This document shows, piece after piece, positions 12,670-24,469 of a stretch of 64,000 nt of DNA (the first letter of the stretch is position 1; every line of letters begins with the position of its first letter). The position numbers were made by a program, and so were the translations under genes. Source of the stretch: Gigaspora margarita (lineage: Eukaryota; Glomeromycota; Glomeromycetes; Diversisporales; Gigasporaceae); contig WTPW01001596.1 in the NCBI GenBank assembly GCA_009809945.1, forward strand, positions 100,415 to 164,414, in the 5' to 3' direction. Below the pieces are notes generated by a model. The model did not search any database. It had not been told where the DNA came from and was given only the letters and a program-made list of their open reading frames with translations.

Positions 12670-13171
12670 TCTTAATAATCATGAAGTAATCTATTGCAAT
12701 ATTGAAGGTTTATACAAATCATTATATACCAATATAATGTGTTCACTTGCTATTTAAATAAATTGGTAGAAATTGGATAATTAGCAATTAATAAAGATAT
12801 TAATGTTTTATAATTTGGTAAATTCATGTCAGAAATTGTTCAGAATGGAATCAATTTTCTGAACAGGAGTTTATATTTGTACTATTTTAATTACAATGTA
12901 TAAAATAGAGAAAAAATTATTGTATAAAAAAATGTATAAGGAAGTATAAAAAACACACATATATCCAGTAAACATCCTTTAAAATGTTTGGAACAGAGTC
13001 AATTTTCTGAACAAAAAAATCAGATAAATTTAGAATTTTCCAAGTTAATTTTTTTATAAGGTATTAATTAAACTTTGAACCAATAAATGTGTTGGTATTG
13101 AGAAAAATTGTACTATGATATTTATGGTAAGTATTTTTGTTAGATATTACCAGTATGCTTCAGGTATCATA
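12670..13171. other. Intergenic, short hairpin words only
   Basis: A hairpin TGTTCAGAA...TTCTGAACA occupies 12837-12865, and a related word GTCAATTTTCTGAACA recurs near 12988-13004. These may be remnants of element ends flanking the dead transposase. No gene. Confidence 0.4.
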
Positions 13172-13179
13172 CCCAGGTC

Positions 13180-13459
13180 CAGTGTTGTACATTTTGGCTG
13201 TCCATAGCCTTTTTTGGCTTGTTCATATCCAAAATTGTCCAAACGTCCAAGATTGTCCAAAGCTTGTCCAGGCTTTAATAATTAATATATCTATCTAAAA
13301 AATATATAACTATATATTTTTTTAGGTGCTGAACACATTCCAGTTAAAATTAAAACAAATTATCTTAATAAAATTTTAAGTAATTTTACTTTATTTAATT
13401 GTTCAAAATTGTTCAAAATTGTCCAAATTATTGTCCAAAGATGTCCTGTGACAACACTG
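13180..13459. mobile_element. hAT-like MITE (CAGTGTTGT ends)
   Basis: The 280-bp element starts CAGTGTTGT and ends ACAACACTG. Flanks are CCCAGGTC (13172-13179) and TCTGGGTC (13460-13467), matching at 5 of 8 positions with only transitions between them, which fits an aged 8-bp duplication. The interior repeats TTGTCCAAA and GTTCAAAATTG words. No coding content. Confidence 0.6.
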
Positions 13460-13467
13460 TCTGGGTC

Positions 13468-14116
13468 TTTTAATAATTATTCCTATTATATACCTGGGTC
13501 TAATAATAATTTTTTTCTATTATATACATGGGTCTATTACGGTTTACCAAAATTTTAACCCAGGTTATAAACCTGAGTATAATACATAGTAGATCTACAA
13601 TTAAAGAGGTTCTTGTATCCAGCTATTTATGGAACTCTTGTTTTGTATCGGGTATAGTTTAAAGTTGTTTGTTTTAAAATTTTGTAAAAGACCCGGTTAC
13701 AAATTAAAGACTATTTAATATTACAAGATTTTTTTTCTAATAGATTAATATACACTCTTTATAATCAAAAATTTAATCACGTGAATTGTAAAATATCCAA
13801 ATTTTTTTCTATTGTAATTTACAATATCAGAATATTTCTGTTATATTCATTGTTTGTCAAATAGTGTTCCTAAATAGTTGATTGAGTTTGATAACCCAAA
13901 TCAATAAGCCTGAACCCAAAAATCTTTACATAACCTGAATTAATTGATGTCAACTCAAATCAATAAATAATATTGCTTAGTTTCAGGAAGATTTTTATAT
14001 AATTAATACCCTATAAAAAATTGATACACAGAAATACATGCATAAGTATGGAAATATATATGAATAAGCACAAGTTTCAAAATTACTTCACAGAAACTGT
14101 TTATCCAAAAAATTTA
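13468..14116. other. Intergenic with GGGTCTATTA-type repeats
   Basis: The words ACCTGGGTCTAATAATAA and ACATGGGTCTATTACGG recur at 13493-13540, similar to 10320-10410. No gene was found. Confidence 0.4.
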
Positions 14117-14771
14117 ACGCACATTATCTGGCAAACTCATATGATCATGAAAAAATTTCTTGCTATTATTTTTTTATATATTCCAATGTAATTATGTTTA
14201 TTCAAATTAAAACTCAGTGAGTGACCAATTATGATCATAAATTGCTGAATAATGGCAAATAGTCAAATACGATAATTTGACAAATGATTGGCACACATGC
14301 TGCAAAGCAGCACATGCTCATTTGCCAAATTACCATTATTTGACAAATTTTGCTCAATAATGGTATTATCCAGCAATTTATGATCATTGATTGGGAGTCG
14401 CCTGCTGAGTTTTAATTTGAATAAATATGATTATGTAATAACACATAAAAAAATAGAAGTTTGCTATTTATTGCCAGTAGTGATCATTACCAATGTATAT
14501 TTGTATTTCTAAATTTTGTCTATGAAATCACCTTTGGGGCTCAAACAAAAAACTTTCTCATAAAATTTTGGTATAAACTATGCTCCTCTGCCCCATCCCA
14601 GTTCTTACTCTAACCCTAATATTAATCAAATTTTAATTTTTATTTTGGCAAAAAACTTTTTATTAATTTTTGTTAATCACTGATGATGATCACTACTGGC
14701 AATAAGTAGTAATTTTCAAAAAAATAATAGTAAGAAATTTTTTCATGATCATATGAGTTTGCCAGATAATG
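14117..14771. mobile_element. Fold-back element with ~52-bp terminal inverted repeats
   Basis: The left end (CATTATCTGGCAAACTCATA, continuing through ATGATCATGAAAAAATTTC) is matched almost exactly by the reversed right end. Two further palindromes are nested inside: 14187-14435, centred on GCTGCAAAGCAGC at about 14305, and about 14464-14712 (TATTGCCAGTAGTGATCA against its complement). No ORF. No convincing target-site duplication. Confidence 0.65.
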
Positions 14772-14779
14772 TATACTTA

Positions 14780-15070
14780 TTACACAAAAAATAAGATACT
14801 ACTAGAATTTGATATTCCATATACAATTGAAGATACAAGGTATCTTAACAATCTGTGCAACTAGATATAAAAGGTACAATTTTAAGTTGTTCTAAGTTGT
14901 TTAGCTGATCGAACTAAATTGCTTTCTATAGTAAATTTTAAATTAGTAAATATAACTTAGCAAAGATTTTTATAATGAATTATTATATAAACTAATTTAG
15001 AAGAATATATAAATGCTAATGAAATAATTTTAAATAGAAAATATTTATAACTACTATACTCTTTTGTCTA
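14780..15070 (+). pseudogene. Relic of a second pogo-type DDE transposase
   Basis: With frame changes, the sequence keeps the landmarks of the DDE_1 region of the element at 11566-11840: an FDIPYTIED-like stretch near 14801-14830, LADRTKL near 14900, NFKLVN near 14935, and an EEYINANEIILN-like stretch near 15000-15035. Multiple stops and indels make it a deep relic. Confidence 0.5.
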
Positions 15071-15341
15071 TTAATATTTATTCTTTACTTGTTCTGAATG
15101 CATTTTGTGATTATATGAGTTCTTTGCCTTGAAAGTGGGGTTTCAAGGTTTCCAAACCAAATTAAAATTTTTGTTAAATCTTAATTTATAAATCACAAAG
15201 ATCATTTTGTGCAAATTTTATAACTAATTAACTTAATATTAAAATGAGTTATGGAAGTCTGGAATATGACAGAAAATTTTTGAATATCTAAAAAACAGAA
15301 TGGAAATGATTGACATAGTGGATAATATTTTACCTTATAGG

Positions 15342-16333
15342 CCCTGTAAGAAAAGTGGCATGGGTGGTGGTACAGGTTGGTATCAGGAATGCTCGAAATG
15401 GCACAGATCATGTGGTACATACAGGAACATTTTACAGAATGGCACAGTAAAAATAGCACAGACATTATAGCAAAAGGTGGCATGTAATATCATATCATAT
15501 GAAATGGTGCATTCAGATAGCACATATATTTACATTATACGCATATTGGCTCGTTTTGTGAAGAGCAAAAGATTAGTAAGTAATTTTTTTTAAAAAAAGA
15601 GCAATATCTTATGATTTCACTAATGAAACTTCCCTGTGTGTCTTAACAAAAAAAATTCGTTACAAAATTTTACTTCATGTGCAGTTAGCTTGTTCATCTT
15701 ATATTAATTACTTATATAAATTTTTGGTTTAATAGTTAATCCACATCATTATCATGGTAGCACATAAATTTACATTCACTTTTGCCAAATTCTGTGCTAA
15801 TTCAACTACTAAATTGCTGCAAAACCCGTGCTATTTACAGTCTATTTGGCATGGCATACAGTTTCACACAGTCCACAGAATCTGTACCAATATGGACTAC
15901 AGGGACACATAAATATTATTTTGATTCTAAGCAAAAATTTCAATCAATTTAGCCAAAAATTTTGATTTATTTTGATTTTGACCAGAATTAGCATTGAGTT
16001 AGCCATAATCATGTGATTCCAGCTAGAATTAGATGATGTCACACATTCATTTTTTGAAAGTCAATCATTAGAAACCAAAATCACATGACTGGCACAATTG
16101 AAGACCAATTATTATATATTACATGATTAAATTTTTATAGAAAAAATTTAAAGAAATTTTGATAAATTTTGATTTGGGTCAAAATTTTCAATTTTTTTCA
16201 AAAAATTGATTTTGAAAAATTTATGTGTCCCTGATGGACTATACCCATACAAATCAGGATCATGACCTATGCTAAAAAGACACATGCCTATCTGATGCAA
16301 CCCATGCTGATCCAGTTCAATTTTCTTATAGGG
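15342..16333. mobile_element. Inverted-repeat element with CCCTGTAAGAAAA ends
   Basis: The left terminus CCCTGTAAGAAAA at about 15342 is matched by the reversed right terminus CCCTATAAGAAAA at about 16321-16333. Subterminal regions are full of TGGCACAG and TGGTAC words. The element is interrupted by a younger MITE at 15900-16233; without it the two halves join at ATGGACTA. The reading frame at 15202-15483 (minus) falls across its edge and is not supported. No target duplication was recognised. Confidence 0.55.
15900..16233. mobile_element. hAT-like MITE (CAGGGACACATAAAT ends), 8-bp TSD
   Basis: The 334-bp element begins CAGGGACACATAAAT and ends ATTTATGTGTCCCTG. It is flanked by perfect 8-bp direct repeats, ATGGACTA at 15892-15899 and 16234-16241. 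The interior is rich in AAAATTTTGATT-type inverted words. It is nested in the 15342-16333 element. Confidence 0.85.
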
Positions 16334-16739
16334 AGGAAGATATTCATTTAATTGGTTAATTTTTAATTTTTGTAAATCTATCTGAAAAGCCTATTAACGA
16401 AGTAACAGGGCAATCATTATTGTGAGATCAGATGACTTTATTAGACCACATGTTCAATTTGTTGAATTAGCCTTTTATGGATTTTTGATAGTTATTAGTC
16501 GTTATTGTATCTTGTTTGATGCAGATATTTTCTGGTGTATATTGTAATTATATATGATTGTTGAAATCAGATTATATACTATAGATAAGATGAAAAAGAA
16601 AAAGATATTTAAAGGTATTTTGTTAAGTTAAGAAAGGTATCTTTCTTTTCACTATCGCTCACCTTGTAGTGAAGGCTGGCTCTATCATATTCAAGAACAA
16701 TTAACTGTGAAAACAGTATGAAAACAAAATCTCTTGTTT
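16334..16739. other. Spacer upstream of the Sel1 relic
   Basis: AT-rich. The stretch 16660-16700 (GTGAAGGCTGGCTCTATC and following) may be a distant part of the decayed Sel1 gene but no frame can be followed. Nothing else seen. Confidence 0.35.
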
Positions 16740-17219
16740 CATCTTCATAGCAGAAAACCTTCGAATATTATCAAAGACCTGCAGATATAGGACATTCTAA
16801 TAGAATCTATAATGTTGGACTTTGTTATGAAAATAAAAAAATTCTGGACATTATTATAAAAATAGGATAGGAGTTGAAAAAGATACAAAGAAGGTACCCG
16901 AATATTATCAAAAATCTGCAGATATATAGGACTTTCTGATGGAATATATAATGTTGAACATTGTTATGAAAATGGAATAGGAATTGAAATAGACATAAAG
17001 AAGGCATCCAAATATTATCAAAAATTTGGACATTGTTGTGAAAATGGAATAGGATTTAAAAAAGACATATAAAAAGACATTCCAATATTATTAAAAATCT
17101 GCAGATATAGGATATGCTAATAGAATATTTGATGACAAATGCTGTTATAAAAATGGAATAGGAGTTAGAAAAGATATAAAGAAGGCATTTAAATATTACC
17201 AAAAATTGCAGATATGGGA
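16740..17219 (+). pseudogene. Sel1-repeat array, decayed 5' fragment
   Basis: At least four degenerate Sel1-like units are readable, each with the family pattern AEYYQKSADxG.., ..YNVGxCYENGIG, VEKDxKKA. Examples of GIGIEID-KKAS and GIGVRKDIKKAF lie near 16975 and 17160. Frames shift repeatedly and stops are frequent. The array breaks off at AGATATGGGA exactly where the hAT terminus (17220) begins. Sel1 sequence resumes at 31577 after the hAT and its gypsy insert, so this is likely the upstream part of the same array, though the join cannot be proven because a clean target duplication is absent. Confidence 0.65.
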
Positions 17220-17887
17220 TAGGGCTGTTAATCAGTTCAGTCCAGACTGATGGTTTTTCAGTCTTTCCAGAGATCAGGCTGGTCCAGTTCTTTTTAGAAT
17301 GGACTGAAAGGACCGTTGGTCCTAATAGTAAATATCAAATTATAATATTATGTATTTTGAACTATAAAATGTTGGTTTTGGTTAAAATTTAATTACAAAC
17401 CCCTTAGTTTGTTAAACAAAATTAAACCACACTTAATGTATAATGAGAATGGGCTGTTGTTAATGTTAATAAGACTGTTTGAATTTAAAGATTCATTTAA
17501 TATCACTTTTTTCATATTTGCTTGGGGTAAACAAACACTAAAATTAAACAGACCTAAATTAGATTCAAAATGTACCTGATTTGGGTTCATTTATACCCAG
17601 GGGGTTTTTTTTTGTAATTTGTTATATTTTTTATACTCATTTTCTATTGGCTTGTTTAATGTCAAGGGGAGCTCTATTGGTGTGGGAGGATAATGTTAAA
17701 TGAATTTTTAAATTCAAATGCCCTAAAATAGAGAAATTTATTAATGATTGCAATGATGTGATTAGTTGATTTACAATTTGCACTGTATTTGTGCAAAATA
17801 ATGCCTATGGGCATTATTTTGAAACATGAGTTTGAAACAAGCTAATGATTAATTTAGCCAAGGATTTTTAATAATAAAAATTATAAT

Positions 17888-18115
17888 TTGTATCTGACTA
17901 AATTAACTATTAGCTTGCCTCAAACTTGTGTTCTAAACAATGCCTATATGCAAATACAAGATTATCTAGCTATTATATCTACTAGTGTTCCATGTAAACA
18001 ACTATTTAGTTTAGCTGGATTAACAATTACTAAATTACACAATTCTCTTGATAATGAAAAAGTTCAGGCTATATTGTGTTTAAAATCTTGGTTTACTGAA
18101 GACTTAACATTCTAA
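17888..18115 (+). pseudogene. hAT transposase C-terminal dimerisation domain, relic
   Basis: The open frame holds the hAT signature: DYLAI, then TSVP, LFSLAGLTITKLHNSLD and CLKSW. This corresponds to the C-terminal dimerisation region (hAT_Tnp / DUF4413-like). The stop at 18113-18115 is at about the normal distance after CLKSW. The catalytic core and BED finger upstream are missing or unrecognisable. It is the C-terminal remnant of the transposase of the surrounding hAT element. Confidence 0.8.
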
Positions 18116-18574
18116 ATTTAATTTTACAAAAGTTTTTTCCTGTTAGCAGGTTTTTTTTTATATATGTATATAATTTTATGATGCTTATAAAATACTATAA
18201 ACTTTAATACTATAACATTTTATTAATTAAATTTTTTTTAATTTTAACTTGGAAATAACCTGATACTTATAGTATACTTTATTTTCATTTTTATATTTTT
18301 TTATTAAATATATTAGGTTTATAAATTTTTAAGTATTTGAAGACATGTAAATGCTAACATATTTTATTAATAAATATTTTTTTTCTATGCAAGTAACATC
18401 TAATCATTTTGTTAATTTACTTTAATGTTTTCATATTTAAAGGCAATTCTTGTCTTGAGTTAGTACAAGATTGAACATTTGGCGTGCCCAACTATGATTA
18501 TATTATTTAATCAAATTACTGAATGTTAAATGGCTAAAGTGACAAAATATCTTTTTAACTGATTTTAACTATAA

Positions 18575-19602
18575 CAGTCATAGGATATGTCCTTAAAAAA
18601 TGGCCAAAATGTTGTCTATAATAAAAATTATAATAAAAACATATAAATTTACTATAGATATGAGTTAGAAGATTTTCTTTGATCTAACTTATTAACTTAA
18701 AATTGAATTTTTCGTGGATATAGAACAAGGGGAGAAGAAAAAAATTGAGCTTAAAAATCAAAATAAAATTTTGCTGATTTTGTACAAAACAAAAATGTAA
18801 CTTCACCAAAAGCAAATATTTTCTGATTTTAAAATGATGGGCACATGTAAAATCATGCTCTGAACAACTTTAATTAGTCGAAGAAATAGGTTACCTTGTA
18901 AGAAAAATGGGTTGTCTATGTGCTAAAGTTAAAATTTATCGTATTTCATAATACAACTTTTTTTCTTATTAAGTAACCTACTTTGGGCTCTTAAGCAAAG
19001 TTGTTTGGCATATAATTTTACATTCTATTTGAGATTGAATCGCATTTTTTAGCCTTTTACTAAGTGAAAAATGGGTTTAAAGTTGGAAAAAAATTTTTTT
19101 TCCAACTTAAACCCGTTTTTCACTTAGTAAAAGGCCAAAAAATGCAATTCAATCTCAAATGTGATGTAAAATTATATGCTAAACAACTTTGCTTAAGAGC
19201 CCAAAGTAGGTTACCTAATAAGAAAAAAAGTTGTATTATGAAATATGATAAATTTTAACATTAGCACATAGACAACCCATTTTTCTTACAAGGTAACCTT
19301 ACTTTCTTCGACTAAGTAAAGTTGTTCAGAGCATGATTTTACATGTACTCATCATCTTAAAATTGGTAAATATTCGCTTTTGGCGAAGTTACATTTTCGT
19401 TTTGTACAAAATCAGCGAAATTTTAATTTGATTTTTAAGCTCAATTTTTNNTNNNNNNNNNNNNNNNNNNNNNNNNNNNNNNNNNNNNNNNNNNNNNNNN
19501 NNNNNNNAANNNAATCTTCTAACTCATATCTATAGTAAATTCATATGTTTTTATTATAATTTTTATTATAGACAGCAGTTGAAAGGACATATCCTATGAC
19601 TG
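18575..19602. repeat. Large near-perfect palindrome (~0.5-kb arms)
   Basis: The arms run 18575-19093 and 19094-19602 with essentially no spacer; the centre is AGTTGG A7 T8 CCAACT near 19094. The termini are CAGTCATAGGATATGTCC on both sides. A 4-bp direct repeat ATAA lies at 18571-18574 and 19603-19606. The right arm contains the assembly gap. The ORF 19064-19258 crosses the centre and is an artefact of the palindrome. Confidence 0.8.
19450..19513. other. Assembly gap (Ns)
   Basis: A run of Ns lies in the right arm of the palindrome. The left arm (about 18675-18740) predicts what it should contain. Isolated Ns also occur at 26405, 27080, 27121-27124, 51981-52012 and 60767-60778. Confidence 0.95.
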
Positions 19603-19755
19603 ATAATGTTTATATTTATGAAGTTAATTAATATACTATATTATTTTCTAATCCATAATTTATAAATTTGAAAAGCTTATTGTAAAAGTATTGAAATTCT
19701 TTATACTGACAAACTTAATTTCATCATTATATATTGATCATTGGTCTATCTGGTA

Positions 19756-21187
19756 TGAAGGTATTGGCAATTAGCTAATCAAATAAAATACAACTAACAA
19801 TACCAATATCTAATAGTATGGCAAGACTCTTGATCCTTGAATTGGCAGGCAGAAAGAGGCATAGAAGATTTGGTCTGGTTCTCGAGGTTCATTTAGGTCT
19901 TGTTGCAGTATGGTTGAATGAAGCTAAGTATATCTCCTTTTTTTGTATTTGTTTCTCCTTTAGATAGTTCTAACTCTACTCTACTTATATCAATCTTTTT
20001 TTATTTTAGAGTGCTTGGATTGAAAGGATTTAATATGATCGTTAATATTACTAATGATCAACATGTGATCAAGGGCAAAATTGGATTGATGCAGGTAATT
20101 AATTGAACAATAGGGGCAATTGATTGTTGAATAAATCAGGCAATCAAAGGAGTTAATCAATGGATGGGTTTATATAAAAGGTGATTAATTTGATATTTCT
20201 TTTTTGAACTGGATTAAAAACTAAACTGGGTTCAAAATGCGGGTTACGAAGTTGTAACTAATGACATAACTTTTACTTAGAATAACAATATTCCACAGGT
20301 ACAGGGTAAGTTCAATATGTGATTTTATTATAACAAATGAGTTTAAGAGACAACAGAAACTTCTTAACACTTCTACTCTTATTTCAAAGATTATAAGTCA
20401 AATCTGAACTCTCCAAGAGTTAAACTTTATTCAGGTGAAAAGGGAGGGTTTATATACTTTCTACCCTTTTAGTAAATACATAGATTTTAGACTAACTATG
20501 CTATCTTTATTGAATTCGCTTCTTTTCTACAATGATCTCATTATGACTCACTCCTTTGAGGCAGAAGGTAGAAGCAGCTTTTCCCAAGCCTGAAGGTGTA
20601 AGTGTCATGAGAAGCCTTTTAGCCTTGGCACTATAATTCATCACATGCCAGTACCATATCATTAGCAAAACCCAAAGCTAGGCTAAGTACATTGTTTAGA
20701 AAAAGGGTAGAAAACAAATATTGATAGTTAAATGCCAAGGGCATAAACTGGATTGTGGCCCTAGAATACGCAGTTACCCTCTGGAAATTATACATGTTGG
20801 CAAAATCCCAAATTACTATAGTTTGGGATTTGTCTGTGCCCAAATCCCAAATATATCCCAAATTAATTTCTCAAAAACTTTATTAATAATTTTTGTTTAA
20901 ACAAATAGTAGATATTCTTATTGTTATAGATATTATATTTGCAAATTTTTAAAACTACTTTTTTGATTTAATCTTTTACAAATAGCAATTGTTTTTTTTG
21001 AATTTGGGATTTGTCCGTGTTTTGCTAGCAAGTATACTGGAAATACTATTACGCTATTTGGGGCTATGCTAATCTCTCATACTATAGCATAATTTTAGAA
21101 GAAATTATACGTATGTATGATATACTCAGAGAGAAAATTACCCTAAAGTAAACAAAGAAAAAAATGCTTAAGGCACAGCCCATCACA
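19756..21187 (-). repeat. 3' LTR of the gypsy element
   Basis: The LTR runs TGTGATGGG...CCTTCA on the minus strand and aligns along its length with 30270-31461. It is 240 bp longer mainly because of a MITE at 20789-21036. Scattered substitutions separate the two LTRs, so the insertion is not recent. Confidence 0.9.
20789..21036. mobile_element. hAT-like MITE inside the 3' LTR, 8-bp TSD
   Basis: The perfect direct repeats CTGGAAAT at 20781-20788 and 21037-21044 flank an element with ends TATACATGTTGGCAAAA and, reversed, TATACTTGCTAGCAAAA. The other LTR has the unbroken site (CCGGAAATACTATCACG near 31310), confirming a clean insertion. The interior repeats TTTGGGATTTGTC words in both orientations. 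Confidence 0.9.
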
Positions 21188-21205
21188 ATCTCCCACCCTT
21201 ATTTT
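21188..21205 (-). promoter_or_regulatory. Polypurine tract of the gypsy element
   Basis: On the minus strand the sequence AATAAGGGTGGGAGAT directly precedes the 3' LTR start TGTGATGGG. This is the expected plus-strand priming site. Confidence 0.75.
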
Positions 21206-21765
21206 CAAGTTCTACAAGAAAAAGGGTATTGAGACTCAAATATTTCTTCTAAGCTAGAACACCAACAATCTAGACTAAATTGGATTTTACTATCAGATTT
21301 CAGAGTTCGAGATACCATTCTTTAGTCTTTCCTGTTCATCTTTTTCAATGCCAATTCTATTTTTATAACAGTTTCTATGCATGTGGAAACTATTATAGTT
21401 TTACTTTCAGGCTTTTCTTATAAGGCTGCAACTTATGTGGGGATACACTTTGATATTCCTCTGGTGCTTCTTCTTTAGACTTATCCAGCAGGTAATGTGA
21501 ACATTTCCTTTCTTATTTCTGTCTATAGGTTTTTCTCTTTTTTTATGCCGATAGGGCATGCAGTAAGTACCAGTTACACTATGATATCCATCTAGAGCTT
21601 CTTCTTAAGACTTATTTGGCATAGATACAGATGTATCCTTCCTTCTTGCTATCCCTATTACTCTTACTTTTCTTCTCTTGAGTTTCTTTCCAACAAGTTT
21701 GGTTTTCTTCGATTCTTGATATCAGATTTTCTTCTTGCTATCATAGTGTATACGTGGATAAGTGC

Positions 21766-21800
<35 letters not shown>

Positions 21801-22394
21801 TTTTTTATAAATATATAAGAAATAACTAAAATTTAAAAATTCTTCTAGTATTAAAAATGTGCTCCAACCTCGCACATTCCTGTTATAACCAACCACTTTT
21901 GCACCTAATATCACATCCTTTGTATGGCTTCTTTTTATTGCAGCAATTGTTCATACTCTTTCTAGGGCAGGTTACGAACCTTGGACAATGTGGTCCAATT
22001 AGTACAGTACAGCTGCTCTATACCGTGATATTCAAATAGGCAGTGAGTTCTACTAGTAGCATCAGTAAAGTACCTGGGCGTGGTTCTTCAGAACCTAAGT
22101 GTGTTCCTTTTTGGAAATTGATTTAGCACTTCTTCCAAATAAAAAGCGTGAACAAGGCTTTCGATTCTTTCATTTTAGCCAAGTGCCTAGGTCATTTTTT
22201 CATAGGCTATAGTAGCTTTTCTAATACCATTTGGCTCTTCTATATAGGCATAAAAGAGGGTCTTTGAGCAATAGGTTAATTGTGCTCAAATTGATATAAA
22301 TTTGGATGGCTATAGTGCTATTCATGTTGGTAAAGAAGAAAAAAATTTTTTTTATTTTTTATTTTTTTCTTTTTTAAAACAAAAAACATTCAAT
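21206..22394. other. Gypsy 3' internal region, no domain recognised
   Basis: This stretch lies between the integrase C-terminus and the PPT. It holds an (ATT)n microsatellite at about 21770-21800. Small frames here are not supported as genes. Confidence 0.5.
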
Positions 22395-23845
22395 TCACGG
22401 TAGTCTGCTACTGAGCCTTTTATACTCTCTCTCATAGTACAGTTTTAGAAGTTTCTTGTTTATAGGAGCTAAGAGGACTTTCTTATTCAGATCATGGAGC
22501 TTATAGGCACCATTTGGAAGGTGGCTATGTATATAGTATGGGCTCTTCCATTTAGGCTCTAGTTTGTGGCTACGGGTGTCTAACATCCTGGTATTATAAA
22601 CCAATACCTTATTTCTAATAAAAAGTAAGGGGTGGTAAGGCTTTGGTGGTTGTATTGTGCCTTCTGTTTGTTTTGGGCAGCTTGTATTTGATGAATTGCC
22701 TCTTCACAGGCCCATTGGAAGTCATGATCAATTTCATATATTCATTGTATTATTGTCCCATATAGTAGATCGGGGAATCACTAGATTGTAGAGGAAGCTT
22801 GGTCTGTTATTTATACACCAAATAAAAGAGTGTTTCCTGGATCAAAGCTTGTTTTGCGGTTTGATATATAAACAATAGGGTTCCTCAAAGTCAAATTGAA
22901 TCAAATATTAAGCATATTTGAATTTGATCAAATCGAATAAGCTTTTGATTTGAATTTGATTTGATCAAATCAAATCAAATCAAATCAAATTTATTTGTAA
23001 TTTTTATTAAATATTTTTGAATCGAATCGAATATTTTGTCAAATTGAATTTGATTTGATTTGAACTTTTTGTATTTGAATTTGATTTGAGATCGAATATT
23101 TGATCGAATCAAATCAAATTGCAGAACCCTAGTGAACAATATAGGAGCTATAAGCAAGTCCCAATCTTGGACATTCTCCAATAATCGTGCTAGAGAATTA
23201 CAAAGGGTCTTGTTAAACTGCTCTACCAACCCATTAGTCTGTGGTAGTACAGGATGGAGTAGTGGTAGTTAATTGCTAGTTCGGCCAATAATTCATCAAT
23301 AAGGCAGTTATAGAAATGGGATCCCCTATTTGACAATATGCTTTGAAGGCACCCATATTAGCATATTATCTCCTCGTAAATAAATTTTGCTACTTTTTTA
23401 GCATCATTCCTCAGAATCGCATGAGCTTCTGGCCACTTTGTCACATAGTTGATAGCTACTATGATATAATGGTTGGTTTGTGGAGTGATCATCAGGGGTC
23501 TGACTATGTCAATTTCCACCCTATAGAATGGGCTTCTACTGGTATGGAGTGTAAAGGTTCTCATGACTTTTGTATACCATGCCTCTGACAATTTTTACAA
23601 GTCTTAACATACTCCTGTATGTTGTAGTACATATTAGGCCAATAGTAGTAGTCGCGCAGTTTGTTGAACATGATATTTCTCCTGAAATGAGCACCTAACA
23701 GGTTGTTATGAGCAAAGACAAGGATAGTATTCACTTCCCCTTCTTGTAGGACCTTAATCAACTTTTTCTTTTTATTTTTTATACGGGAACCTGTCTCTAA
23801 AGTAAAATTGACTCTGCCTTTCCAATTGCTTATATTGTGGCTCAT
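22395..23845 (-). pseudogene. gypsy integrase (HHCC, core, C-terminal), broken
   Basis: The zinc domain is at 23561-23845 with HNNLLGAHF and CKNC, the HHCC pattern. The core starts at EIDIVRPLMITP with its first catalytic Asp at about 23511 and continues to WPEAHAI near 23430. After a broken stretch, VEQFNKTLCNSLARLLEN appears at about 23160-23229. A MITE (22876-23131) interrupts the following part. The C-terminal domain 22395-22604 has LEPKWKSPYYIHSHLPNGAYKL, similar to the post-core region that binds DNA. Frame changes between the blocks show the gene is dead. Confidence 0.85.
22876..23131. mobile_element. hAT-like MITE of AAATCAAATC words in the integrase
   Basis: The ends are TAGGGTTCCTCAAAGTCAAA and, reversed, TAGGGTTCTGCAATTTGATT. 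Flanks ATAAACAA (22868-22875) and GTGAACAA (23132-23139) match at 6 of 8 positions. The interior is almost entirely TTTGAT/ATCAAA words. The TAGGGTTC terminus is shared with the element at 26321-27253. Confidence 0.75.
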
Positions 23846-23958
23846 TGAAATGGGATGGGTATTGCTGATATTGTAGGTAAAAATGACTACTTGGTAGTAT
23901 TGTGGTTCTATCTTCTTTTATACCAAACTACTGACGACCTGGTCTGGATTGAGCTTAA

Positions 23959-24469
23959 GGATAGGGGGTATGTAGATTATTTATCATATGATTTCAGTGG
24001 TACAATGAGATTTATATAGAAATTAAAAATATGCTACTAATAAAACTTTTCACAGTTGTAATCAAATTTGACTAAAATTTTATAATAAATAGAACAAAAT
24101 GCATGTTATATAATAGTAAAATTTTAATAAAGTATATATTTAAAAAATTATACTTCTATATGTTATAAAATTTCTCGCAGTGCACTCAAATTTCTCCTAG
24201 TTATACAAACAATTAATTTTGATTGGTTGATATCATATGATCATCATATGAATTTGTAAACAACTTTTGACAACTAAAATTTAAATCATCATAACTTGAC
24301 GAATATTCAACCAATTTTAACAAATTTGCTATTTTTAGAATCAGAAAAACATGCTCTATACTTTTTTTAATAGTTCAAAAATGATTTGCTTAAAAAATTT
24401 TACAAATTTTTAAAGAATAAATCAATATTATGAATTTTATATGTAATTTGCAATTTGTACCCCCTACCC
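23959..24469. mobile_element. TTAA-flanked inverted-repeat element (piggyBac-like?)
   Basis: TTAA occurs at 23955-23958 and 24470-24473. Inside, the ends read GGATAGGGGGTATG and, reversed, GGGTAGGGGGTACA. A TTAA duplication is the hallmark of piggyBac-type insertion, but the terminal repeats also extend through TTAA, so it could instead be part of the TIR. It sits between the RNase H and integrase blocks. No ORF. Confidence 0.55.
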
